From Ichthyophis bannanicus (taxonomy: Eukaryota; Chordata; Amphibia; Gymnophiona; Ichthyophiidae), in the NCBI GenBank assembly GCA_033557465.1, contig CM066037.1, positions 208,195,156 through 208,259,155 on the forward strand: a stretch of 64,000 bases of DNA, written 5' to 3'. Under the pieces are notes generated by a model, which had not been told where the DNA came from, did no database searches, and saw nothing but the letters and a program-made list of their open reading frames with translations. The position numbers and the translations under genes are program-made. This document shows positions 20,233-30,778 of the stretch, one piece after another. How positions within the stretch are numbered: position 1 is the first letter of the stretch; every line of letters begins with the position of its first letter.

Positions 20233-20935
20233 AACTTGCAGGCCGATGCAGAAAACTAGCGCAGCCTTTAAGCACACTTGCTGCTACCGCCAAATGCAGA
20301 AAAGAGACAGATGTGTACATGAACAGCAAAGGAAAAATGAGCACATAATTAATGCCAAGAGTATTTAAATTTATTTAAATTAGAGGCAAATGTACTGCAC
20401 ATAATAAAATGACATGTAAATATTGCCTGTACCCGATTCAGAGAAACATGTAAAAGATTTCACAACCAGCCTTAGCGCCAATATCTCTACGCCTGGTCTT
20501 GAGGGGGCTTAAACATCTACCGTGTGCCCCCGATAATATTTTGATGGCATTGGGTGCTTTCCCCCGATGCCTGGATCATCTGAGGAGAAATGTCAAAAAT
20601 AATCCAGGCATTGGGGGAAAGCCCCCGATGCCATCAAAATACTGTTGGGGGGCCACTGCCCCTGACAGAAAGCAAATCTTTGGTCGCCCAGCGGACCCAA
20701 ACCCATCCACCAGCCAAAGTAAAAATAATCCCTGGTGACACAGTGGCCCCAAACCCACAACCCCACTACCCAACTAAAAATAAACCTGGTGGCCCAGTGG
20801 CCCCAAATCCCCCTACCTGCCCAACTAAAAAAATCCCTGATGGCCTAGCGGCTACAATCCTTCCCACCCACCCAACTGAAAATAATCCTGGTGGCCCAGT
20901 GGCAACGAACGCCCCACCCCTCCACTCAGTACTTT
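20233..20935 (+). repeat. Palindromic interspersed repeat with internal VNTR, copy 1
   Basis: Two 37-nt arms (20538-20574 and 20604-20640) are reverse complements with about three mismatches. They are followed by 4-5 imperfect units of roughly 50-55 bp (ATAATCCTGGTGGCCCAGTG type). An inverted second copy is at 45690-46330 with the same order reversed, so this is a dispersed element and not a local tandem. No coding frame is seen and the class is unknown. Confidence 0.65.
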
Positions 20936-21657
20936 TATAAACGAGCGGGAACATAGAAACATGATGGCAGAAAAAGACCACATGGCCTATCTAGTCTACC
21001 CTTCCATATCAACCACTACAACAGTCCCCTTTATTCCTTAAGAGATCCTTTGTGTTTGTCCCATGCCTTTTTGAAATCGGATACTGTCCTCATCTCTATC
21101 TCCTCCACTGGGAGACAATTTCCTGCATCTACCACTCTGTGCATACAGAAATATTTCCACATATTACTCCTGAGTCTATCCCCTTTCACCCTCATCCTAT
21201 GTCCCCTCGTAGCAGAGCTGCTTTCAATTGAAAGAGGCTCTCCTCCTGTGCATTTATACCACAGAGATATTTAAACATCTCAATCATATCACCTCTATCC
21301 CACCTTTCCTCTAACGTATACATATCAAACTCCTTAAGTCTGTCCTCATATGCTTTATAACGAAGACCATTAACCATTTTAGTAGCAACCCTCTGCAGCG
21401 ACTCCAACCTGTTTATATCCTTTTGAAGGTGCGGTCTCCAGAATTGCACACAATACTCCAAATGAGGACACAGCAATGACTTATATAGAGGCACTATCAC
21501 CTCTTTTCTTCTGCTGGTCATTCCTCTCCCTATGTACTCAAGCATCCTTCTAGCTTTTGCCATTGATAATCTTAAAGTAGCTGAACAGGTAGAAAACACC
21601 AAAAGTTGGTCTTTTACCGAACGATGAAGTCAAAACTCCAAACAATAAGAAAAATCG

Positions 21658-21872
21658 TTCATGTATGAATGGGTGGCTAAAAATCTTCCCTTCTCTATAA
21701 TGAAGTAAAGTTTAAATAATAGAGGTCTCAGACTTACTGGCTCTGCCACAGGGACTTTCGTCCGTTATCAAAGCAGGTTGCCCATTTGCATCAACGACCT
21801 CTAAAGAGTAGTAGGTTGTCTAACACAGATTAATATTCCAAAACTTCAAAATGTAATAAATGCTCAAAAGCT
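21658..21872. repeat. Penelope-like element 3' arm of inverted repeat
   Basis: About 215 bp, reverse complement of 23638-23853 with few differences. It runs from TGTATGAATGGGTGGC to CTCAAAAGCTGTAC. Confidence 0.85.
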
Positions 21873-21921
21873 GTACTTATCTGTGTGATAAAAGATAACC
21901 CATTATCATGGACTATTTAAG

Positions 21922-21984
21922 GATCCCGACGCCCTTTACGGGTACCAGTCATGCGTTTCATCGCTATGCTTTCATCAGGGGATC
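21922..21984 (-). ncRNA. Hammerhead ribozyme in the Penelope-like element
   Basis: On the minus strand the order is GATCCC (stem I), CTGATGA (box 1), a short imperfect stem II, GAAAC (box 2), ACGC...GCGT (stem III), cleavage triplet GTC, then GGGATC (stem I). Stem I is a perfect 6-bp pairing and all invariant core blocks are present at the right places. Stem II (AAGC-ATA-GCGAT) is mispaired, so activity may be lost. Hammerhead ribozymes are established components of Penelope-like elements. Confidence 0.75.
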
Positions 21985-22390
21985 ACTCAAGATCACTCGT
22001 CCAATATTCTTCTTACTGCCATGATAATACCAAATAAAATATGTTATTAAAGCATCCAACCCCTTCTTCACATAGACAAACCATATATAATCAGGCCCCA
22101 CCTAAAAATATGAAAATATGAAAGTGTAGAAAAGACCATACCTATCAAGACTTAACTAGCTGCCCACATTCCGCCGGTGATTATCAAAAGTTTTACCGGT
22201 TTCAACACAGAACGCCGCGCATGCGAACTTATAGAAAACTCTCTAAGCCTAACAACCCAATCAGATGTCAGTGTAACTTAAAGCCATACGGCCAACAGGA
22301 ACCTACTCACTTTTCTAAGTTCTTATGTGTTATGTGCCACAGTAAAGAACAAACATAAAAGTAAATAAGGTACTACAATGTCTGGTACCT

Positions 22391-23640
22391 TCATGCACAT
22401 CGCGCCCATTCTATGGATGCATTCAAACCTTTAGGAAACACTGTATCAAAGGTATATATCCACCATTGCTCACGCCTGATCAATAACCAATCCAAAGACA
22501 CGCCCCTTTCGCCCTTTAATACTTGATCTAAACATAAAATCCGAAGTTGTTCATACTGATGATGTTGCGACATACAATGTTGGACTATCGGGGCCTCTTT
22601 TACACCATGTTTTAAGCGACTCTTATGCTCCCTAATACGGACTCGAAATACACGTGTAGTCTTTCCTATATAAACTAATCCGTATGGGCAAAATATGGCA
22701 TATACCACATTGGCAGAACCACAGGTAGTAGAGGATGTCAAATTTCTTCGGAGGCCATTATATTCAAAATCCGAGGCTTCCATGGTCAGTATACATATAT
22801 CACAATTGCCACAACTACGGTGACCCTTATAGGAAGCCTCAACTGAGACCTCCTCTATCGGTCTCAATACAGTGGGACTTAAAAGTTCCTTTAGATTTCG
22901 ATCCCGGGTCCACACACATCTAATGGCCTTGTTATTTAAACCTGGGACCGCCGCTAGAATATTGGAATGCCTTTTAATAATCTGCTGCACTGCTGAACTC
23001 ATCGGGGAGTACCTCGTAATAAAATTCACATGTGAAGAAGCAGAATCTTTTATTCCAGTCGAACGCGGCTCCAAAAGTAAAGCTCTATGATTAAAAAGTG
23101 CTCGTGTATATGCTCTCTTAACAACTTGCTGAGGGTATCCTCGGGATAAAAAATGAGCAAATAATACTTTTGAACAACGTTTAAAGTCCTGTACATCTGA
23201 ACAGTTCCTGCGAAAACGCACGAACTGTGAATAAGGAAGGCTTTCCTTAAGCCTACGTGGGTGCAAACTACGAAAGTGCAAAAAAGTATTCCTATCAACT
23301 GGCTTCTTAAAAATTGAGGTCGACCATCCTGATGCACTTCTCTTAATCTCCACATCTAAGTAGGTAAGGATCTCTCTATGAAAAGAGTAAGTAAAAGTAA
23401 TATTAACATCCAGATAGTTTAGCCATTCAAGAAACTGACATAGAGACTCTTCTGTACCTCGCCACATCAAAAAAATATCATCAATGTACCTCCGCCACAG
23501 TAGAATCTGTGGGGTGTAGCATGATGGGATGACCCATTGTCTTTCAAAGATCCCCATATAAAAATTAGCTACGGATGGAGCGCATGTAGCCCCCATAGCT
23601 ACCCCAGCAATTTGTTGATATAATTCTTCCTGAAAAAGTA
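22391..23640 (-). pseudogene. Penelope-like RT (C-terminal part) fused to GIY-YIG endonuclease
   Basis: 401 codons open from ATG at 23596; the same frame continues upstream to about 23637 (YQQIAGVA). The RT part has AMGATCAPSVANFYMGIFE and the catalytic RRYIDDIFLMW, then the FLEWLNYLDVNITFTYS and LTYLDVEI blocks. The C-terminal part has a Cys pair (CGNCDIC), then VVYAIFCPYGLVYIGKTTR and RIREHKSRLKHG, the GIY-YIG nuclease core. The N-terminal RT fingers are missing where the 5' arm begins, so the copy is 5' truncated. The remaining frame is fully open. Confidence 0.88.
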
Positions 23641-23853
23641 CAGCTTTTGAGCATTTATTACATTTTGAAGTTTTGGAATATTAATCTGTGTTAGACAACC
23701 TACTACTCTTTAGAGGTCGTTGATGCAAATGGGCAACCTGCTTTGATAACGGACGAAAGTCCCTGTGGCAGAGCCAATAAGTCTGAGACCTCTATTATTT
23801 AAACTTTACTTCATTATAGAGAAGGGAAGGTTTTTTAGCCACCCATTCATACA
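23638..23853. repeat. Penelope-like element 5' arm of inverted repeat
   Basis: Partner of 21658-21872. It joins the truncated RT directly at about 23638, so the arm replaces the RT N-terminus. This is consistent with template switching or twin priming at insertion. Confidence 0.85.
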
Positions 23854-26141
23854 TGAACAGGTAGAAAAGGCAATCACACCTAGGTCCTGCTCTTCTTTTG
23901 TGAACAGAAGTACTTCACCCCTATACTATGAGTATATTGCTCCCTTGTTCTGCAGCTGAAATGCATGACCTTGCGTTTTTAACATTAAATCTCAGCTGCC
24001 AAATTCTAGACCATTCTTCAAGCTTAGCTAGATCCCTCCTCATGTTATTTACACCTTCCAGGGTGTCTACTCTATTGCAGAGTTTGGTATCATCTGCAAA
24101 GAGGCAAACCTTACCCGACAACCCTTCCGCAATATCCCTAACAAAAATGTTAAAAAGAATTGGACCAAGGACAGATCTCTGGGGCACACCACTGGTAACC
24201 TCCTTCTCCTCAGAGTGAGCTCTATTTACCTGTACCCTTTGTCGCCTCCCACTCAACCAATTTCTAACCCAAGCAGTAACTTTAGGATCCATCCATAGGG
24301 TGCTCAGTTTGTTTATAAGTTGCCTGTGCAGGACGGTGTCAAAGTCTTTACTGAAATCTAAATACACCACATCTAGGGCTCTCCCTCAGTCCAACTTCCT
24401 GGTCACTCAGTCAAATAAATTAATCAGATTTATCTGATAAGACCTGCCTCTGGTGAATCCATGCTGCCTCGGATCTGGTAATCCATTGGACTCCAGAAAC
24501 CTCACTATTTTCTCTTTCAGCAGCGTTTCAAATAATTTACTCACCACAGAGAGACTAATCGGCCTGTAGTTTTTAACCACATCCTTACTTCCGCTTTTGT
24601 GTAAATATGCCTCTCTCCAGTCCTCTGGCACCACTCCCGACTCCAAAGAGGCATTGAAAAGGTCAGTGGAGCTGCTAGAATGTTCCCAAGTTCCCTCAGT
24701 ATTCTCAGGTATATCCCATCTGGTCCCATCACTTTGTCTACTTTAAGTTTAGCTAGTTCCTCATGAACATAGTCTTCTAAAATTGTTCAAGATGCCCCTC
24801 ACTTCTGTTTCTGTTTGTAGGTGTTTTCTGAGGTCCTGTTCCTGGTTCATCATCTGTGAACACAGAACAAAAATATTTGTTAAGCAATTCTGCTTTATCC
24901 TCATCAGCTTCTACATATTCTTTCCCTTCACCCTTGAGTCTGACAATACTACTTTTACCCTTCCTCTTCTCACTAACATATCTGAAAAATGTCTTATCCC
25001 CCCATTTTATTACATTGACTATTTCCTCCTCTTTTTAAATCTTTCCGTTCCTGACTACTTTGCTATCTTCTCTAAGTTTTTCCAAATATAGATGCCTGTC
25101 TTCCTCTCTCTGTGATCTCTTGTATTCATGAAGGCCTCCCTCTTTTTCCTCACCTTTTCAGCTACTTCTTTTGAAAACCATAGCAGTCTCCTTTTCCTTT
25201 TACCTTTATTTAACATTTTAAAATATCCCCTTTCAATTTTGCCCACTGTTTTTCTACATCCCCCAGATGTTCCCATCCCGCTAACGACTCCTTGAGGTAT
25301 TGGCCCATCTTGGCAAAGTTAGTTTTCCTAAAGTCTAAGACCTTCGCTTCTGAATGGATTTTATCAGCTGCAGTCCTAATACTGAATGACACCATCTGCT
25401 GATCACTGGATGCGAAATGATCTTCCACTATAACATCAAACACTTTCACCATTGGTAAGCACCAAGTCCAGTATGGCCCCTTCATGTGTGGGTTCTGTTA
25501 CCAGTTGCCTGAATAGTTCTTCCTGTAAAGAATCCAGGATCTGCTTACTTCTATATGACACTGCAGCAGGGATATGCCAGTCAACATCTGGCATGTTGAA
25601 ATCCCCTATCAGTAGCACTTCCCCTTCCTGGCAATGCTGCTTAAGTCTTCTATTAAATCTCCAGCCACCTCTTCTCCCTGTGAAGGAGGCCTTTATATCA
25701 CACCCATGCAAATAGATTTCTCTTTCCCTCTTTCTAATTTAACCCACAGTGCCTCCCCTCTCTCCCTTTTAAGCCCTGTATTTCCATAGCTTTAATATTA
25801 TTTTTTACATACAGTGCCACTCCTCCTCCCCTTCTTCATACCTTGTCCTTTCTGAATAGCCTGGTATAGGTTACATCCCAGTCATGGTTGTCTGTGAACC
25901 ATGTTTCTGTTACTGCCACTAAATCCAAGTCAGCCACTCTCATTAAAGCCTCAACATCTGGGATCTTATTTCCCATGCTACGGGCATTTATATACACTGC
26001 TTTCCATATGTTGCCCCTTTTACCCATTTTCATAAAGGTATGTAATGTTTCACTTACCTGAGGGCTTTCTTCCCCCGCCCCCCAATGAATCTAGTTTAAA
26101 GCCCTCTTCAGTAGGTTAGTCAGTCTGCTACTGAAGACATG

Positions 26142-27086
26142 TCAACCCTTCTTGGACAAATGGATGCCATCTCTGCTCTGCAACCCTTGGAACAGCATCC
26201 CATAGTCCAGGAAACCAAAATGCTCTTGATGACACCATTCACGTAGCCATGAATTTATCTCCAGGATGCGAGCTTCTCTGCCTTGGCCTTTACCCTCAAC
26301 AGGGAGTATTGAAGAGAACAGCACCTGTGCACCAGTCTGCTTCACCCTCTGTCCCAGAGCCAAGAAGTCACTTTTGATATACTCAGAGGGATACCTGGCA
26401 GTATCATTTGTGCCGACATGGATGAACAACATCGGGTAATAGTCAGTGGGCTTGATGAGTCTCGGCAAACTCTCTGTAACATCTCAGATTTTGGCACCTG
26501 GCAGACAGCATACCTATCTGGACATCAAGTCTGGTCAGCAGATGGATGCCTCAGTACCCCTCAGAACAGAGTCACCAACCACCACTACCCTTTGCTTCCT
26601 TGTGGTCACTGATTCTGCAACTTTGGGGTGCTCGAGCTCTGGTTCTTCCCTTTCCTGGGATAATTTCACTTCCTCCACTTCCAGGGCTGCATAATGGTTC
26701 TTCAATTCAAGGGCTGAAGGATTGGTGTTTCTGCAGGCCCTGGTGACTCATGTCCAATCTTCATCATTCTGTAGGTTCCCATCTTCTCCTCTGCTGGAGA
26801 GTTTGGATGTTTCAAGAAGCATCTCATCAATATACTTCTCACTATCTGAATGCTCCTCAGCCTCGCCACCTCTTCTCTGAGCGTCTCCACTTGTTTTCCC
26901 GAGAGCTTCAGCATGCAGGCATCCTGTACATGGAAACTGGTCCTTCAACTGGCATTGGGATCTCTGTCTGGATAGAGGCAGAAGCTGTAATGGGGGCAAC
27001 AGCTTTGGCGATATGATTTTTCCCAGCCATTGTTCAGTTGGTGGAGCGTAGGTACCTGTTGAAGCAAAAGAGAAAGAGACCTCCAA
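26142..27086 (-). pseudogene. CR1 ORF1 with SGNH-type esterase domain, broken
   Basis: The C-terminal part encodes FIHVGTNDTARYPSEYIKSD, ALGQRVKQTGAQVLFSSILP, INSWLREWCHQEHFGFLDY and SRDGIHLSKKG. These are the GxND and DGIHL-type blocks of the esterase domain found in CR1 ORF1. The catalytic Asp/His pair (DGIH) remains. The upstream part (26748-27086) is acidic and diverged. The frame is broken between 26468 and 26748. Confidence 0.75.
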
Positions 27087-27580
27087 AGTACCAGCTGGTT
27101 TCCCAGCTGTCCTTTCAGAGAAAGAGAAATTAGACTTACCTGCTAATTATAGTTCCTTGAGGAACTCCAGTCCAGTCCCGCACCTCTGGGTAGTGCACCT
27201 CCTCCAGCAGCATGGAGACTGGGCATGTCAGAAGTCTGAGGTCACTAGCCTATACACCGCTGGCAGCTTCCAGTGACCTACTGACAAAGCAGACTAAGCA
27301 GAGCAACAAATAAGTAGCTAATAATAATCAAACAATGAAACTAACAGTTAAATATAACTATCAACATTAAGGTCCGTCCTCAAACCCTGAGGAATTTCTT
27401 GCTCCTACTGCCCCCAAGGGTTGAGAAAATAAGAAAAAGAGAAGAAAAAAATCAAGTAAGCTAGTGAACACAACTAGCCCGATATGCATAACTTTGTGAG
27501 TTCTCTTTCCATCGCTTACACTGATGCAACTGTAGAAGTTCTACATTACTTGCCTGTACTGAACAAACCCCTGGTGGGAT

Positions 27581-27678
27581 TCGGGACTGGACTGGAGTTC
27601 CTCAAGGAACTATAATTAGCAGGTAAATCTAATTTCTCTTTCCTTATCGTCCCTCCAGTCCAGTCCCGCACCTCTGGG
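27581..27678. repeat. DIRS-A internal complementary region
   Basis: Reverse complement of the left end (..TAATTAGCAGGTAAATCTAA) joined to the reverse complement of the right end (TCCTTATCGTCCCTCCAGTC). Same design as in the other DIRS copies although the sequence differs. Confidence 0.8.
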
Positions 27679-27770
27679 ATGTAACAGAGCAGTAAATCAA
27701 CAGGAGGGACCCGACAGACCATCTCGCAACACTGCTGATCCGAAACAGGCATCTCCCGCCACCTGAATAT

Positions 27771-28603
27771 TCAGACGATAATGCTTACTGAAAGTATGCA
27801 AAGAAGACCATGTAGCCGCTTAGCAATTTCTACTGGCGGAACTGAGGTATACTCCGCCCATGAAGTTGCCTGAGCTCTGGTAGAATGAGCTCGCAAGCCT
27901 AAGGGAGCCTGACGACCCTGCAATAAATAAGTCGAGGAAATCATCTCATGGATCCATCTCGAAATAGAAGCTCTGACCACTGCTTCTCCCTGTCATGGTC
28001 CTCCGAACAGCACAAACAATCGATCCGTCTTACGAAAAGACTCCGACCTTTTAAGATAAATACGAATAATCCTCTTCAAATCCAGCGAACACAGACCACG
28101 CTCCTAAGAACACTCCTTTGAAGGCCTTAGCACTGGTAAAGAAACCGATTGGTTCACATGAAATGGTGACACTACCTTTGGTAGAAACGACGGAATGGGC
28201 CGCAACCCCTACCTTATCCTTAAAGAAAGCAAGAAAAGGCTCCCGGCAAGACAACAACTGTAACTCCGAGACTCGGCATGCCAAACAGATCGCTAGCTTT
28301 TAGGGTCAAATCCTTCAAGGAAGCCTGACGCAAGGGTTCAAAGGGCTCTTTTGTCATTACATTAAGAACCAAGTTAAGATCCCAAGCCGGAAGAACCACT
28401 CTTCTGTGTGGCTGCAATCGAGAAACTGCTCTCAAAAACTGCAGGACATCTGGATGAACGCCCAAACCGACACCCTGCACCTTCCAGCGATAACAAGAGA
28501 TAGCTGCCAACTGTACTCTCAAGGAGCTTGCTGCTAGACCCTTGTCAAAACCATCCTGTAGAAAATTCAAAATCTCCGGCCCTGACGCAGTGGAAGCCCG
28601 CAC
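27771..28603 (-). pseudogene. DIRS-A tyrosine recombinase, broken
   Basis: Fragments in several frames: ILNFLQDGFDKGLAASSLRV and ASLKDLTLK (28220-28603), CRVSELQLLSCREPFLAFF (28051-28284) and ISRWIHEMISSTYLLQGRQA with LRAHSTRAQATSWAEY (27771-27980). They align with the open DIRS-B recombinase at 39086-40051. The Arg block (RVSEL) and HSTR block survive, but frameshifts separate them and the tyrosine end is lost or displaced. Confidence 0.75.
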
Positions 28604-28606
28604 TCG

Positions 28607-29908
28607 TCACACCGCGCACCAATCTTCAAGAACACACCAGACGCGAATATATGCCAGCGAGGATGAACGCTTTCTGGTGAAAAGTAAGGTAGAGATAACC
28701 GCCTGAGAGTAACCCCTTTTCTTTAACCTTGTCCTTTCAAGGGCCAAGCCATAAGCGAGAACCGATCCACTTGCGGCATCCGCAGAGGACCCTGATGCAA
28801 GAGATCCTCTCTGAAAGGAAGGCGCCACGGCGACCCATCGAGGAGACACACCAAGTCGGCGTACCATGGACGCAGAGGCCAATCTGGGGTGATCAAAATT
28901 ACCTGCCCTCGATGAGCCTCTATGCATTGAATCACTCGACCTAGGAGCACCCACGGCGGAAAGACATATAGGAGACCCTCTGCTGGCCATGGCTACAACA
29001 AGGCATCCAGGCCCTCGGACATTCTCTCTCTCCTTCTGCTGAAGAAGCGCCCTACTTTGGCTGAGCTGAAAGTGGCCATCAAATCCATTATGGGCGTACC
29101 CCATTTGTGTACTATCTGCGCAAAGACATCCGCGTGAAGCTCCCATTCTCCGGGATCCACACAAACCTGACTGAGATAATCCGCTGTCACACTGTCCACT
29201 CTGGCAATGAGGGCTGCTGACAGTGCCTGAAGCCGAATCTCCGCCCAGCTGAACACCATCGATGCTTCCTCCGCTAGAGCCACTCTGCCTGTACCCCCTT
29301 GCTTGTTGAGATAGGCCACCACGGAGGCATTGTCCGACAGAACTCGAACTGCTCGACCCCAAAGATTGGACTCGAAGGCTCGGAGTGCTAGAGCCACTGC
29401 TCTCAACTCCAGCCGATTTATCGACCACTGGACTTCCAGGGCATTCCAGACCCTTTGTGCAAAGAGTCCCTCGCAATGGGCTCCCCAACCTGCTAGACTG
29501 GCATCCATTATGACTGGAACCCACTGCGGCTGTTCTAGAGGCATGCCCGCTGAGAGTTTCTCCGGGAGCAACCACCACTGAAGCGACTGCCTGACTGCTT
29601 TCGGACAAGGAAGCTGTTTGGACAGAACATCCTCTTGATGAGACCATCGGCGCAGTAAGGAGCTCTGCAAAGGCCGCATGTGCGCTCTTGCCCATGGAAC
29701 CACTTCTAGAGTCGCTGCCATCGTACCCAGCACCCGGAGGATACTGCCAGGCCGTAGGAGCTGGACTCTTCAAGAATATGCTTATCAAGAGCTTACCTTG
29801 AGCCCTTTGATCCAGCAGAAACACCGACCCCCGCTGGGTGTCAAAGCGAACTCCCAAATATTCCAGAACCTGAGATGGAACCAAACGGCTTTTGGCCCTG
29901 CTGACCAC
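28607..29908 (-). pseudogene. DIRS-A RNase H and methylase-like region
   Basis: The frame 29733-28993 carries LGTMAATLEVVPWARAHMRP, PVIMDASLAGWGAHCEG, INRLELRAVALALRAF, VLSDNASVVAYLNKQGGT and DSVTADYLSQ (RNase H), then MDLMATFSSAKVGRFFSRR. The next piece (28950-28723) has VILITPDWPLRPWYADLVCL. A long overlapping frame (29908-28607) is the shadow of these. A frameshift near 28990 breaks the ORF. Confidence 0.75.
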
Positions 29909-30661
29909 TCAGCCAAGGCTCTCTAACACCTGAACCACTCTGGCTGTAGCTTGTACACTTTCGCTCCTGGACTTTGCTCGAATCAACCAATCATCGAGAT
30001 AGGAGTGTACCAACACCCCCTCTCTGTGCAGCGCTGCAGCCACCACCACCATCACTTTGGTGAAGGTACACGGAGCCGTTGCCAGGCTGAAAGGCAAAGC
30101 TTGGAACTGAAAATGTCCCCGAGGTACTGCAAACCATAGAAAATGTTGATGCTCTGGCCTGATCGGAATATGTAAATACGCCTCAGTGAGATCGAGAGAC
30201 GTCAAAAACTCTCCCTTTCTCACCGTCACAATCACCGAACGCAAGGTTTCCATTCGAAAATGAGACACCCGTAGACAATGGTTTACCCCTTTCAGATCTA
30301 GAATTGGACGGAAGGACCCATCCTTTTTGAGAACCATGAAATAAATCGAGTATCGACCACAGCCACATTGGTCTGGGGGCACGGGAATCACTGCTCCCAA
30401 CTGGAGCAAACGAGACGTCTCCTCCACCACTACGGCCTTTGAACGAGTCCTGCAGGGTGAAAGAATGAACGATTCGGCCAGAGGTTTGACGAACTCGAGG
30501 GCATAACCCTCGCAAATGACCTCCAGCACCCAGTGGTCGGATGTTATTTGAGCCCAGGCTGGAAGAAAATCCCGAAGCCGACCCCCCACGGGAAGTTCCA
30601 CTGCCTGGACTCCCCTGACTTCATTGGGTCTTATGAAATCCCGAGGACGAGGGGCTAGCAA
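29909..30661 (-). pseudogene. DIRS-A reverse transcriptase
   Basis: 250 codons open. Blocks: LPAWAQITSDHWVLEVICEG, RYSIYFMVLKKDGSFRPILD, FLTSLDLTEAYLHIPI (first catalytic Asp), FQALPFSLATAPCTFTK and VHSYLDDWLIRAKS (YLDD). The order fits DIRS RT. The frame ends at a stop where the link to RNase H should continue, so the polyprotein is broken. Confidence 0.82.
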
Positions 30662-30778
30662 ACCCTCTGCCTGCCCCTCGAAATCCCCGGAATCCTTGCC
30701 CTCGAGAGGGAAAGTGCCCTCTTTGGCAAGCTCCCAAACGCGAAGTACGAAAACGCCTGAAATCCCGTGTCTGACCTC

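Larger units (their letters stand above)
21597..23853 (-). mobile_element. Penelope-like element with inverted flanking arms
   Basis: Inserted in the CR1 RT with a perfect 15-bp duplication (TGAACAGGTAGAAAA at 21582-21596 and 23854-23868). On the minus strand it has a 5' arm (23853-23638), a 5'-truncated RT joined to a GIY-YIG endonuclease (23640-22391), a 3' region with a hammerhead ribozyme (21984-21922) and a 3' arm (21872-21658) that is the reverse complement of the 5' arm. Penelope-like elements are known for such complex termini and for GIY-YIG nucleases. Confidence 0.9.
21192..26033 (-). pseudogene. CR1 ORF2 (endonuclease-reverse transcriptase), broken
   Basis: In order on the minus strand: endonuclease start VYINARSMGNKIPDVEALM and AVTETWF (about 25850-26033), GDFNMPDVDWH and VTEPTHEGAILDLVLTN (25436-25711), a region to 25055 after the SDH area, RT blocks NYRPISLSVVSKLFETLLKE (about 24407-24646), VYLDFSKDFDTVLH, SGVPQRSVLGPILFNIF and FADDTKLCNR (24370-23921). 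After the Penelope insertion come LYKSLLCPHLEYCVQFWRP and LEERWDRGDMIEMFKYL (21602-21192). RT motif FADD and the LEYCVQFW block are diagnostic for CR1. Confidence 0.85.
20945..27118 (-). mobile_element. CR1 LINE, near full length, interrupted by a Penelope-like element
   Basis: Runs minus strand from ORF1 (27086-26142) through ORF2 (26033-21192) to a 3' end with TTTCTGCCATCATG and TTCTATGTT at 20945-20980, the CR1-type tail. A Penelope-like element sits at 21597-23853 inside the RT. DIRS-A abuts its 5' side at about 27122. The 5' limit is uncertain. Many stops and frameshifts are present, so it is an old copy. Confidence 0.85.

Noticed and set aside
28607..29908. 433-codon Ser/Gly-rich frame in DIRS-A
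   Set aside because: Same situation as in DIRS-B: an out-of-frame shadow of RNase H.
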